A stretch of DNA of 5,286 bases, from contig JAABPT010000156.1 in the NCBI GenBank assembly GCA_011391855.1, positions 1-5,286 of the forward strand, in the 5' to 3' direction. Positions 1 to 5,286 of this stretch are shown one piece after another (within the stretch, counting starts at the first letter, position 1; each line of letters starts with the position of its first letter). The DNA comes from Burkholderiales bacterium (lineage in GTDB: Bacteria > Pseudomonadota > Gammaproteobacteria > Burkholderiales > Burkholderiaceae_C). Under the pieces are notes generated by a model. It made no database searches, was not told the origin of the DNA, and saw only the letters and a list, made by a program, of their open reading frames with translations. Made by a program: the position numbers and the translations under genes.

Positions 1-684
1 CAGGCCGGCCAGCATGGCAGCCTCGGCCACCGTCACGTCCTGCAGCTTCTTGCCGAAGTAGACCTCGGCGGCGGCGGCAAAACCGTGCGCACGCTGGCCC
101 AGGAAGATCTGGTTCATGTACAGCTCCAGGATCTGGTCCTTGGAGAGCAGGCGCTCCACCTTCAGCGCCAGCAGCACCTCGTAGATCTTGCGCGTGAAGG
201 TCTTCTCGGTGGAAAGATAGAAGTTGCGCGCCACCTGCATGGTGATGGTGCTGGCGCCCTCGCTGCGCGCGTCGCGCAGGTTGGCCAGCGCAGCGCGCGC
301 CACGCCCTTGTAGTCGACGCCGCCGTGTTCGTAGAAGCGCGCGTCCTCGGCGGCCAGCACGGCGTCCTTCATGACCTGCGGCATCTGCGCAATGGGCACG
401 AAATTGCGCCGCTCCTCGCCGAATTCGCCGAGCTGCACGCCGTCGACCGAGAACACCCGCAGCGGCAGCTTGGGCCGGTAGTCGGTGAGGCTGTCGATCG
501 GCGGCAGGTTCGGGTAGGCCACGGCCAGCGACAAGCCCACCAGGAAGAGCAAGCCGACCAGTCCCGCCAGCAGCAGACCCGCCAAGCCCGCGGCGCTGCG
601 CACCAGCCCGGGCACGCGGCCTGCGGATTGGCCGGGGCGTGCGGGCGTGGCAGAGGAATTTGAAGCCGAATCGGCTTGGGTCAT
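1..684 (-). CDS. mrcA: Penicillin-binding protein 1A (class A PBP), N-terminal part, cut by the window edge
   Basis: Bifunctional peptidoglycan synthase: the GT51 domain polymerises lipid II into glycan strands and a C-terminal transpeptidase domain, off the left edge, cross-links them in the periplasm. Reading the minus strand from the ATG at 684-682 gives 228 codons without a stop, in frame to base 1. A short Ser/Ala/Pro-rich cytoplasmic tail (1-28) is followed by one membrane segment (about 29-57), then the GT51 motifs: EDARFYEHGG at 113-122 with presumed catalytic Glu113, GASTITMQ at 143-150, RKIYE at 165-169 with the second conserved Glu169, ILELYMNQIFLG at 185-196 and the AAEVYFGK segment ending near 212. 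The family is usually about 750-850 residues, so only the first quarter to third is here. It is divergent from pilM, a common proteobacterial arrangement. The symbol ponA is also used. Only a weak GGGA-like ribosome site precedes the ATG. Identification is firm; the exact start is likely but not proven. Confidence 0.95.
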   Translation of the reverse strand, partial: MTQADSASNSSATPARPGQSAGRVPGLVRSAAGLAGLLLAGLVGLLFLVGLSLAVAYPNLPPIDSLTDYRPKLPLRVFSVDGVQLGEFGEERRNFVPIAQMPQVMKDAVLAAEDARFYEHGGVDYKGVARAALANLRDARSEGASTITMQVARNFYLSTEKTFTRKIYEVLLALKVERLLSKDQILELYMNQIFLGQRAHGFAAAAEVYFGKKLQDVTVAEAAMLAGL

Positions 685-690
685 AAAGAT

Positions 691-703
691 CCCGGCGTCC
701 GGG
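691..703 (-). repeat. Short hairpin in the predicted mrcA leader
   Basis: CCCGG-CGT-CCGGG is a perfect 5-bp all-GC stem with a 3-base loop. In the mrcA transcript it would lie at or very near the 5' end, 6 bases before the ATG, and its 3' arm includes most of the only Shine-Dalgarno-like bases (GGGA). It could protect the 5' end or limit ribosome access. It could also be chance in GC-rich DNA. Confidence 0.4.
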
Positions 704-710
704 CCGAAGA

Positions 711-716
711 ATTATA
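711..716 (-). promoter_or_regulatory. Putative -10 box of the mrcA promoter
   Basis: On the minus strand this is a perfect TATAAT, 26 bases upstream of the mrcA ATG. A start point about 7 bases further on (near 704) would give a leader of roughly 20 bases. The -35 region at normal spacing (about 734-739, reading ACGATC on the minus strand) does not match TTGACA, and there is no TGn extension. The promoter may therefore be moderate or need an activator. Its place directly before the gene in a GC-rich background supports the call. Confidence 0.6.
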
Positions 717-796
717 GGAAGCGGCTGCCGAGCGATCGTCTCGGCGGGCAGGGCAGGCGTCGAAGCGCGGTTCGTGAGATTGTCCACAGTGTCGGC

Positions 797-811
797 CCCG
801 GGACACCCGGG
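797..811. repeat. Inverted/direct repeat CCCGGG-ACA-CCCGGG
   Basis: Two copies of the self-complementary hexamer CCCGGG are separated by ACA, giving a possible 6-bp GC stem with a 3-base loop on either strand. No T-run follows on the plus strand (TTGATCC) and none on the minus strand, so it does not look like an intrinsic terminator. Its role is unknown. It lies mid-way between the two divergent starts. Confidence 0.4.
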
Positions 812-918
812 TTGATCCTCAGGTCTGGCTTGCAGGTCGTTTCATATGCCTTCGAGCCGTGCGCCGAGAGCAACGAAGATGGCCGGCAAGACCCGGCTTT
901 TTCTATCGTCCACAAGGG

Positions 919-938
919 CTTTACTGCTAGCATTGAAG
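919..938. promoter_or_regulatory. Imperfect 20-bp palindrome, candidate operator upstream of pilM
   Basis: CTTTACTGCTAGCATTGAAG pairs with its own reverse complement at 8 of 10 positions, with a perfect 8-bp core TGCTAGCA at 925-932. A second small palindrome, GAAGTAACTTC at 935-945, overlaps its right edge. Both lie in the AT-richer patch 33-52 bases before the upstream pilM start, where a promoter would be expected. The symmetry suits a dimeric regulator, but no known operator is recognised, so this is inference. Confidence 0.3.
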
Positions 939-970
939 TAACTTCTTAACAAGCAGAAGGCCTTGGCCGC

Positions 971-2092
971 GTGACGGTTGTGGCTGGGGTCACGTGGCTG
1001 GGGAGCAGGCTTTTGTCATTTCTGGACGCATTGCTGGGTCGCAAGCACCCGCCCATGATCGGGCTGGACATCAGTTCGTCCAGCGCCAAGCTGGTGGAAC
1101 TCGGCCGGGCGGCCAACGGCGAGTTCGTGCTCGAACGATTTGCCGTCGAGCCCTTCGAGAAGGGCTGGATCACCGACGGCCAGATCGAGAAATTCGACGA
1201 GGTGGCCGCCGCCGTGAAGCGCGTCGTGTCCAGGAGCGGCACCAGGTGCAAGCAGGTCGTGATGGCCATGCCGCAGTCGGCCGTGATCACCAAGAAGATC
1301 ATGCTGCCCGCCGGCCTGCGCGAGGAAGAGATGGAATTGCAGGTCGAGAGCGAGGCCAACCAGTACATCCCCTTCTCGCTGGACGAGGTGAGCCTGGACT
1401 TCTGCGTCATCGGCCCCAGCCCCACCTCGGCCGGTGACGTGGAAGTGCTCATTGCCGCCAGCCGCAAGGACCGCGTGCAGGACCGCCAGGGCCTGGCCGA
1501 GGCCGCGGGCCTGAAGCCCATGGTGCTGGACATCGAATCACACGCCTCGCGGCTGGCCATGAGCCGCGTCGTCGCCGCGCTGCCCAACGAGGGCCGTGAC
1601 GCGCTGGTGGCGCTGTTCGAGATCGGCGCCGACACCACCAGCCTGAAGGTGCTGCGCGACGACGAGATGCTGTACGACCGCGACCAGGCTTTCGGCGGCT
1701 CGCAGCTCACGCAGCTCATCAGCCGCCAGTACGGCTTCTCGTTCGAGGAAGCCGAGGCCAAGAAGCTCAGCGGCGACCTGCCCGAAGACTACGAAGCCGC
1801 CATCCTGGCGCCCTTCGTCGACAGCCTTTCGCAGGAGATCGGCCGCGCGCTGCAGTACTTTTTCACCAGCACGCCGCACCACAAGGTGCACTACGTGATG
1901 CTGGCCGGCGGCACCGCCACGCTGCCGGGGTTGAAGGACCGCGTCACCGACCTCACCGGCTTTGCCTCCAGCATCGTCAACCCGTTCGAGGACATGCAGC
2001 TCGGCTCGGCCGTGCGCGAAAGCCGCGTGCGCCGCGAGGCGCCCTCGTACCTGACCGCCTGCGGCCTGGCGATGCGGAGGTTCATGCAGTGA
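971..2092 (+). CDS. pilM: Type IV pilus inner-membrane platform protein PilM (actin-like)
   Basis: Cytoplasmic actin/FtsA-fold protein that binds nucleotide and the PilN N-terminus, tying the pilus motor side to the PilN-PilO-PilP complex. Numbering from GTG 971 (373 aa): phosphate-1 loop GLDISSSSAKLVEL at 31-44, PilM-type block ESEANQYIPFSLDEVSLDF in the middle, phosphate-2 loop FEIGADTTS at 216-224, and adenosine-motif LAGGTATLPG at 311-320. The start is uncertain. GTG 971 has AGAAGG 10 bases upstream, itself part of an AAGGCCTT palindrome. TTG 1013 has GGGGAG (1000-1005) at 7 bases and gives 359 aa starting MSFLDALLGRK, closer to usual PilM length and N-terminus. The longer form is listed; the TTG start is about equally likely. 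First gene of the operon; its stop overlaps the pilN start by GTGA. Confidence 0.95.
   Translation: MTVVAGVTWLGSRLLSFLDALLGRKHPPMIGLDISSSSAKLVELGRAANGEFVLERFAVEPFEKGWITDGQIEKFDEVAAAVKRVVSRSGTRCKQVVMAMPQSAVITKKIMLPAGLREEEMELQVESEANQYIPFSLDEVSLDFCVIGPSPTSAGDVEVLIAASRKDRVQDRQGLAEAAGLKPMVLDIESHASRLAMSRVVAALPNEGRDALVALFEIGADTTSLKVLRDDEMLYDRDQAFGGSQLTQLISRQYGFSFEEAEAKKLSGDLPEDYEAAILAPFVDSLSQEIGRALQYFFTSTPHHKVHYVMLAGGTATLPGLKDRVTDLTGFASSIVNPFEDMQLGSAVRESRVRREAPSYLTACGLAMRRFMQ
1000..1005 (+). promoter_or_regulatory. Shine-Dalgarno candidate for an alternative TTG start of pilM
   Basis: GGGGAG lies 7 bases before the in-frame TTG at 1013, better spacing than AGAAGG (955-960) has to the GTG at 971. 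If this site is used, the first 14 codons of the longer frame are untranslated leader. Their content (VVAGVTWLGSR) does not resemble the short N-terminus usual for PilM. Confidence 0.4.
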
Positions 2093-2733
2093 TCCTGATC
2101 AACCTGCTGCCGCACCGCGAGGAAAAGCGCCGCCAGCGCAAGCGGGCGTTCTTCGTCGGCCTGGGCGCCTTCGCCGCACTCGGCGCGGCCGCCGTCGTGC
2201 TGTGGTACTCGGTGCTGCAGCAGATGACCGCGGCCCAGGAGTCGCGCAACGACTTTCTGAAGACCGAGATCGCGCGCCTGGACACGCAGATCAAGGATAT
2301 CGCCACGCTGCGCGCCGAGATCGAAGCGCTGAAGGCGCGCCAGAAGGCGGTGGAAGACCTGCAGACCGACCGCAACGTGCCGGTGCACCTGCTCGACGAA
2401 CTCGTCAAGCAGACACCCGAAGGCGTATACCTCACCACCATCAAGCAGAACGCCCAGGTGGTGGCCATCAACGGCGTGGCGCAGACCAACGAACGGGTGT
2501 CTGAATTCCTGCGCAACACGCTGTACAACTCGCCCTGGCTGGAAAAGCCCGAGCTGGTGGAGATCAAGGCCGTGGCGCTGACCACGGCCAACCGCGAGCA
2601 GCGCCGCCTGTTCGAATTCTCAATGCGCGTCTCGCTCAAGCGCCCGCAGGCCACGGCGGCGGCAGCTGCAGCGCCTGGCGCCGCTTCGGCACCCACCGGG
2701 GCGCCGGCGGCGGCTCCGGGCAAGCCCTCCTGA
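2089..2733 (+). CDS. pilN: Type IV pilus inner-membrane protein PilN
   Basis: Bitopic inner-membrane protein (214 aa) whose cytoplasmic tail docks on PilM and whose periplasmic part pairs with PilO. The N-terminus carries the hallmark INLLPHRE at residues 4-11, the known PilM-binding motif, then a basic stretch (KRRQRKR, 13-19), a single membrane helix at about 20-43, a likely coiled coil at about 47-92 and an alpha/beta fold to about 183. GTG start at 2089, with GGAGG at 2076-2080 8 bases upstream, overlapping the pilM stop as GTGA and so probably translationally coupled. Residues 186-214 form an Ala/Pro/Gly-rich tail that makes the protein somewhat longer than many PilN. Identification is secure from motif, topology and position. 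Confidence 0.95.
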   Translation: MILINLLPHREEKRRQRKRAFFVGLGAFAALGAAAVVLWYSVLQQMTAAQESRNDFLKTEIARLDTQIKDIATLRAEIEALKARQKAVEDLQTDRNVPVHLLDELVKQTPEGVYLTTIKQNAQVVAINGVAQTNERVSEFLRNTLYNSPWLEKPELVEIKAVALTTANREQRRLFEFSMRVSLKRPQATAAAAAAPGAASAPTGAPAAAPGKPS

Positions 2734-2737
2734 GGTG
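2732..2737 (+). promoter_or_regulatory. Ribosome-binding site deciding the pilO start
   Basis: GAGGTG overlaps the pilN stop codon TGA (2731-2733) and lies just before ATG 2741. The core GAGG is 5 bases from the ATG. The same bases include the alternative GTG at 2735, so choosing the GTG would leave no comparable upstream site. Confidence 0.5.
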
Positions 2738-2740
2738 GCC

Positions 2741-3436
2741 ATGGCCAAGGCATCGACCCTCAATTTCGACGTCAGCACGCTGCTCGACCAGGCGGCGTCG
2801 CAGTTCCGCAACCTCAACACGAGCGAACCCGGCCAGTGGCCCGCGCTGCCCAAGGCGGCGGCCTGGCTGGCCATGGCCCTGGCCGTGGTCGTGGCCGGCT
2901 GGTTCGGCCTGTTGTCCGACGCCACCGACGAACTGGAAGCCGCGCGCCAGCAGGAGCCGCAGCTGCAGGCCCGCTACCGCGACCGTCTGGCGCAGGCCGT
3001 CAACCTGGGCGAGCTGCGCAAGCAAAAGCTGCAAGTTCAGGAATATGTGACGCAGCTGGAAAAGCAGCTGCCGGGCAAGGCCGAGATGGACGCGCTGCTG
3101 TCCGACATCAACCAGGCCGGCCTGGGCCGCGGCTTGCAGTTCGAGCTGTTCCGCCCCGGCCAAGTGCAGGTGAAGGACTATTACGCCGAACTGCCGATTG
3201 CCATCAAAGTGAGCGGCCGCTACCACGACATCGGCTCGTTCGCCGCCGACGTGGCCAACCTGTCGCGCATCGTGACGCTGCAGAACCTGAGCATCAGCCC
3301 GCTGCAGGCGCGCGACAACACCAGCGGCCTGCTGGCCATGGAAGCCACGGCACGCACCTACCGCTACCTGGACGAAACCGAGATCGCCGAGCAGCGCAAG
3401 GCCGCCACGGCCAAGACCGCGGGGGCGCGCAAGTGA
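2741..3436 (+). CDS. pilO: Type IV pilus inner-membrane protein PilO
   Basis: Bitopic inner-membrane partner of PilN (231 aa from ATG 2741). A cytoplasmic N-terminal segment (1-38) is followed by one membrane helix (about 39-58), a likely coiled coil (about 62-108), then LPGKAEMDALLSDINQAGL from 110, the opening of the PilO periplasmic domain, with the block DYYAELPIAIKVSGRYHDIG in it. The C-terminus is a charged Ala/Lys tail. A GTG at 2735 would add two residues. ATG 2741 is preferred because GAGG (2732-2735) is 5 bases upstream, whereas GTG 2735 would overlap that site. This is the only visible operon junction without an overlap: 7 bases lie between the pilN stop and this ATG. The stop overlaps the pilP start. 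In pili of this class PilN/PilO heterodimers set alignment of the machine and bind PilP. Confidence 0.94.
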   Translation: MAKASTLNFDVSTLLDQAASQFRNLNTSEPGQWPALPKAAAWLAMALAVVVAGWFGLLSDATDELEAARQQEPQLQARYRDRLAQAVNLGELRKQKLQVQEYVTQLEKQLPGKAEMDALLSDINQAGLGRGLQFELFRPGQVQVKDYYAELPIAIKVSGRYHDIGSFAADVANLSRIVTLQNLSISPLQARDNTSGLLAMEATARTYRYLDETEIAEQRKAATAKTAGARK

Positions 3437-3963
3437 GGGCCGGTGCCTGGGGCGCGGCCCTGATCGCCGCTGCCGTGCTGGCCGGCTGCACTGCCGAGCA
3501 CGACGAACTGAGCGAATGGATGGAGCGCGAGCGCCGCGAGGTCAAGCCCAAGGTGCCGCCGCTGCAGGCGCCGAAGAAATTCGACCCCCAGCCCTACACC
3601 TCGGCGCAGGCGGTGGACCCGTTCAGCGCGCAAAAGCTCACGGTGGCGCTGAAGCAGGAAGCGCGGGCGCCGAATTCGCTGCTGTCGGCCGAACTGAACC
3701 GGCGGCGCGAGCCGCTGGAGGCCTATCCGCTGGACAGCATGAACATGGTCGGCAGTGTCAGCAAGCAGGGCCAGCCCTATGCGCTGCTGCGCGTGGACAA
3801 CCTGCTCTACCAGGTCAAGGTGGGCGACTACGTGGGCCAGAACTACGGCCGCATCACCCAGATCGACGAAACCCAGATCGCGCTGCGCGAGATCGTGCAG
3901 GACGCCGCCGGCGAATGGATCGAACGCCCCGGCATGCTGCAGTTGCAGGAGAAGGCGCGATGA
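3433..3963 (+). CDS. pilP: Type IV pilus assembly lipoprotein PilP
   Basis: Inner-membrane lipoprotein (176 aa) that bridges PilN/PilO and the periplasmic N-domains of PilQ. GTG at 3433 overlaps the pilO stop as GTGA, with GGGGG at 3421-3425 seven bases upstream. The frame stays open far upstream inside pilO, but only this start places a lipoprotein signal peptide correctly: a short hydrophobic stretch ending in lipobox LAGC, with lipidated Cys19. Next comes an extended charged and Pro-rich linker (about 20-90) with VDPF at 61-64, the region known in the family to bind PilN/PilO. A C-terminal beta-sandwich domain follows, beginning PLEAYPLDSM at 94-103 and including VGDYVGQNYGRI at 130-141. 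Length is normal for PilP. The stop overlaps the pilQ start by ATGA. Confidence 0.95.
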   Translation: MRAGAWGAALIAAAVLAGCTAEHDELSEWMERERREVKPKVPPLQAPKKFDPQPYTSAQAVDPFSAQKLTVALKQEARAPNSLLSAELNRRREPLEAYPLDSMNMVGSVSKQGQPYALLRVDNLLYQVKVGDYVGQNYGRITQIDETQIALREIVQDAAGEWIERPGMLQLQEKAR

Positions 3964-5286
3964 AGACCCGCTTGGAGACCCCCACCATGTTGCATTGGCG
4001 AGCCGCACTTGCCGCCCTGGCCATCGCCGCCACCGCCTTGGTGCCGCTCGCTGCGCGGGCGCAAAATACGATCCAGTCGATCACCAGCAGCCAGCAGGCG
4101 GGCACCGAGGTGGTGCGCATCGAGCTTGCAGAGGAACTGCCCGGCGTGCCCAACGGCTTTTCGGTGCAGGCGCCGCCGCGCATTGCCATCGACCTGCCGG
4201 GCGTGGGCAACGCCACCGGCCGCAACAATATCGAGATCAACCAGGGCAACCTGCGCTCGGTGAGCGTGGCCCAGGCCGGTGAACGCACGCGTCTGGTGCT
4301 CAACCTGCGCCAAGCCTCGGGCTACCGCGCCCAGGTGCAGGGCAAGACGCTGCTGGTGGTGCTGGACGTGGCCGGCCCGCCCGTGGCGGCTGCCGCGGCG
4401 GCCGCCGAACAGCCGGTGCATTTCGCGCCGGCGCAGAACGCCGTCTCGCAAGGGCTGCGCGACATCGACTTCCGCCGCGGCAACGACGGTTCGGGCCGCG
4501 TCATCGTGAGCCTGCCCAGCACGCAGGTGGGTGTCGACATCCGCCAGCAGGGCCAGACCCTGGTAGTCGACTTCCTGCGCTCCACCCTGCCCGACCAGCT
4601 GCGCCGGCGGTTGGACGTCACCGACTTCGGCACCCCGGTGCGCAGCGTGGCCACCTTCCAGAGCGGCGACCGCGTGCGCATGGTGGTCACGCCCACAGGG
4701 GCTTGGGAGCACAGCGCCTACCAGAGCGACAACCAGTTCGTGCTGGAGGTACGGCCGATCAAGCTGGACCCCAACAAGCTCACGCAGGGCGCCGGTTTCA
4801 CGGGCGAGAAGCTGAGCCTCAATTTCCAGAATATCGAGGTGCGCGCGCTGTTGCAGGTGATCGCCGACTTCACCAATTTCAACGTCGTCACCAGCGACAC
4901 CGTCACCGGCACCGTGACCTTGCGGCTGAAGGACGTGCCCTGGGACCAGGCGCTGGACATCATCATGCAGAGCAAGGGCCTGGGCGTGCGCAAGAACGGC
5001 AACGTGCTGTGGATCGCGCCCAAGGACGAACTCGCCGCCCGCGAACAGGTGGACCTGGAATCGCAGAAGAAGGTGGCCGAACTGGAGCCGCTGCGCACGC
5101 AGTCGTTCCAGCTGAATTACGCCAAGGCCGAAGACATCATGAAGCAGATCGCGGCCAACCAGTCGCTGAGCAACCAGGGCTCGGGCGGCTCGGGCGGCAG
5201 CAACCGCATCCTCTCGCCGCGCGGCGCGGTCAATTTCGACATGCGCACCAACCAGGTCTTCGTGACCGACATCCCTTCCAAGCTGG
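3960..5286 (+). CDS. pilQ: Type IV pilus secretin PilQ, N-terminal 442 codons, cut by the window edge
   Basis: Outer-membrane secretin through which the pilus fibre is extruded and retracted. ATG 3960 overlaps the pilP stop (ATGA), with AGGAG at 3947-3951 eight bases upstream. Residues 1-34 form a Sec signal peptide with likely cleavage ARA|QN after Ala34. Two AMIN (peptidoglycan-binding) domains follow at about 36-138 and 164-271, joined by an Ala-rich linker (VAAAAAAAEQ). A secretin/TonB short N-terminal (STN, N0) domain at about 283-358 includes LNFQNIEVRALLQVIADF. An N1 (NolW-like) domain starts near LRTQSFQLNYAKAEDIMKQI at 378 and holds a Gly/Ser run at 407-414 before the block NFDMRTNQVFVTDIPSKL. 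PilQ is usually about 700 residues, so the rest of N1 and the membrane-spanning secretin domain lie beyond the right edge. No stop or frameshift is visible. Confidence 0.96.
   Translation, partial: MKTRLETPTMLHWRAALAALAIAATALVPLAARAQNTIQSITSSQQAGTEVVRIELAEELPGVPNGFSVQAPPRIAIDLPGVGNATGRNNIEINQGNLRSVSVAQAGERTRLVLNLRQASGYRAQVQGKTLLVVLDVAGPPVAAAAAAAEQPVHFAPAQNAVSQGLRDIDFRRGNDGSGRVIVSLPSTQVGVDIRQQGQTLVVDFLRSTLPDQLRRRLDVTDFGTPVRSVATFQSGDRVRMVVTPTGAWEHSAYQSDNQFVLEVRPIKLDPNKLTQGAGFTGEKLSLNFQNIEVRALLQVIADFTNFNVVTSDTVTGTVTLRLKDVPWDQALDIIMQSKGLGVRKNGNVLWIAPKDELAAREQVDLESQKKVAELEPLRTQSFQLNYAKAEDIMKQIAANQSLSNQGSGGSGGSNRILSPRGAVNFDMRTNQVFVTDIPSKL

Larger units (their letters stand above)
685..970. other. 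Divergent intergenic control region between mrcA and pilM
   Basis: This 286-base stretch separates the divergent genes and holds no convincing gene. The small open frames across it lack a credible ribosome site and recognisable protein features. It contains the mrcA -10 box, two GC-rich hairpins (691-703, 797-811) and, from about 897 to 952, a visibly AT-richer patch with an imperfect palindrome that probably includes the pilM operon promoter. I found no good sigma-70 hexamer pair for pilM: TTTACT at 920-925 followed at 17-18 bases by TTCTTA or TCTTAA is weak. I also saw no sigma-54 GG/GC pair. No terminator is expected, since both genes begin here. Confidence 0.7.

Noticed and set aside
143..330. 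GASTITMQ in the PBP, with Met in place of the Gln found in many family members
   Set aside because: As far as I recall this variant is common in beta- and gammaproteobacterial PBP1A, and the catalytic Glu residues are in place, so it is not unusual.
85..663. 192-codon plus-strand open frame across the mrcA region
   Set aside because: His/Gln/Arg-rich shadow of mrcA. The minus strand encodes consecutive GT51 motifs in one frame.
780..788. TTGTCCACA, one base from the DnaA box TTATCCACA
   Set aside because: A single near-match in a pilus/PBP intergenic region, with no cluster of boxes, no AT-rich unwinding region and no replication genes nearby. Chance is the simpler explanation.
647..949. 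100-codon open frame across the intergenic region on the plus strand, and its minus-strand counterpart at 712-933
   Set aside because: No convincing ribosome site, no recognisable domain, mixed composition. The plus-strand frame overlaps the mrcA N-terminus, and the region contains promoter-like elements.
946..1761. 271-codon minus-strand open frame opposite pilM
   Set aside because: Ser/Arg-rich shadow of the pilM frame, which shows clear actin-like motifs. No ribosome site or domain supports it.
2836..3432. Long open frame running through pilO into the pilP frame
   Set aside because: Before the GTG at 3433 the translation is Arg/Gly/Pro-rich with no domain, typical of an off-frame reading of GC-rich coding DNA. 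The lipoprotein signal peptide and GTGA overlap place the pilP start at 3433.
3843..4712. 289-codon minus-strand open frame opposite pilP/pilQ
   Set aside because: It lies wholly antisense to well-supported pilP and pilQ sequence, is His/Arg/Ala-rich with no recognisable domain, and follows from the codon bias of the opposite strand.

Overview
The window is a high-GC chromosomal segment with the conserved divergent arrangement of a penicillin-binding protein 1A gene (left, minus strand) and the type IV pilus assembly operon pilM-pilN-pilO-pilP-pilQ (right, plus strand). GC content, the style of the Pil proteins and the mrcA/pilMNOPQ neighbourhood suggest a betaproteobacterium of the order Burkholderiales, probably Comamonadaceae-like. 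The genus cannot be fixed from the sequence alone.

Layout: bases 1-684 (minus) hold the first 228 codons of a class A PBP, with its membrane anchor and most of its GT51 transglycosylase domain; the rest lies off the left edge. Bases 685-970 form the divergent control region. It has a perfect TATAAT -10 hexamer facing mrcA, two short GC-rich hairpins, and an AT-richer patch with an imperfect palindrome just before pilM. Bases 971-5286 (plus) are five tightly packed genes. pilM/pilN and pilO/pilP overlap by GTGA, pilP/pilQ by ATGA, and pilN/pilO are separated by 1 to 7 bases depending on the pilO start. pilQ runs off the right edge after 442 codons, before its membrane-spanning secretin domain.

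Function: by family knowledge, PilM is a cytoplasmic actin-like protein that binds the N-terminus of PilN. PilN and PilO are bitopic inner-membrane proteins that pair through periplasmic domains. PilP is an inner-membrane lipoprotein that links PilN/PilO to the periplasmic N-domains of PilQ, the outer-membrane secretin through which the pilus passes. The gene order follows this inside-to-outside path. PBP1A polymerises and cross-links peptidoglycan, which the pilus machine must cross.

No undescribed system was found. All five pil genes look intact as far as they are visible. The points worth a second look are small: regulatory structure between the divergent genes, uncertain starts of pilM and pilO, a low-complexity PilN tail and a Gly/Ser insertion in PilQ.
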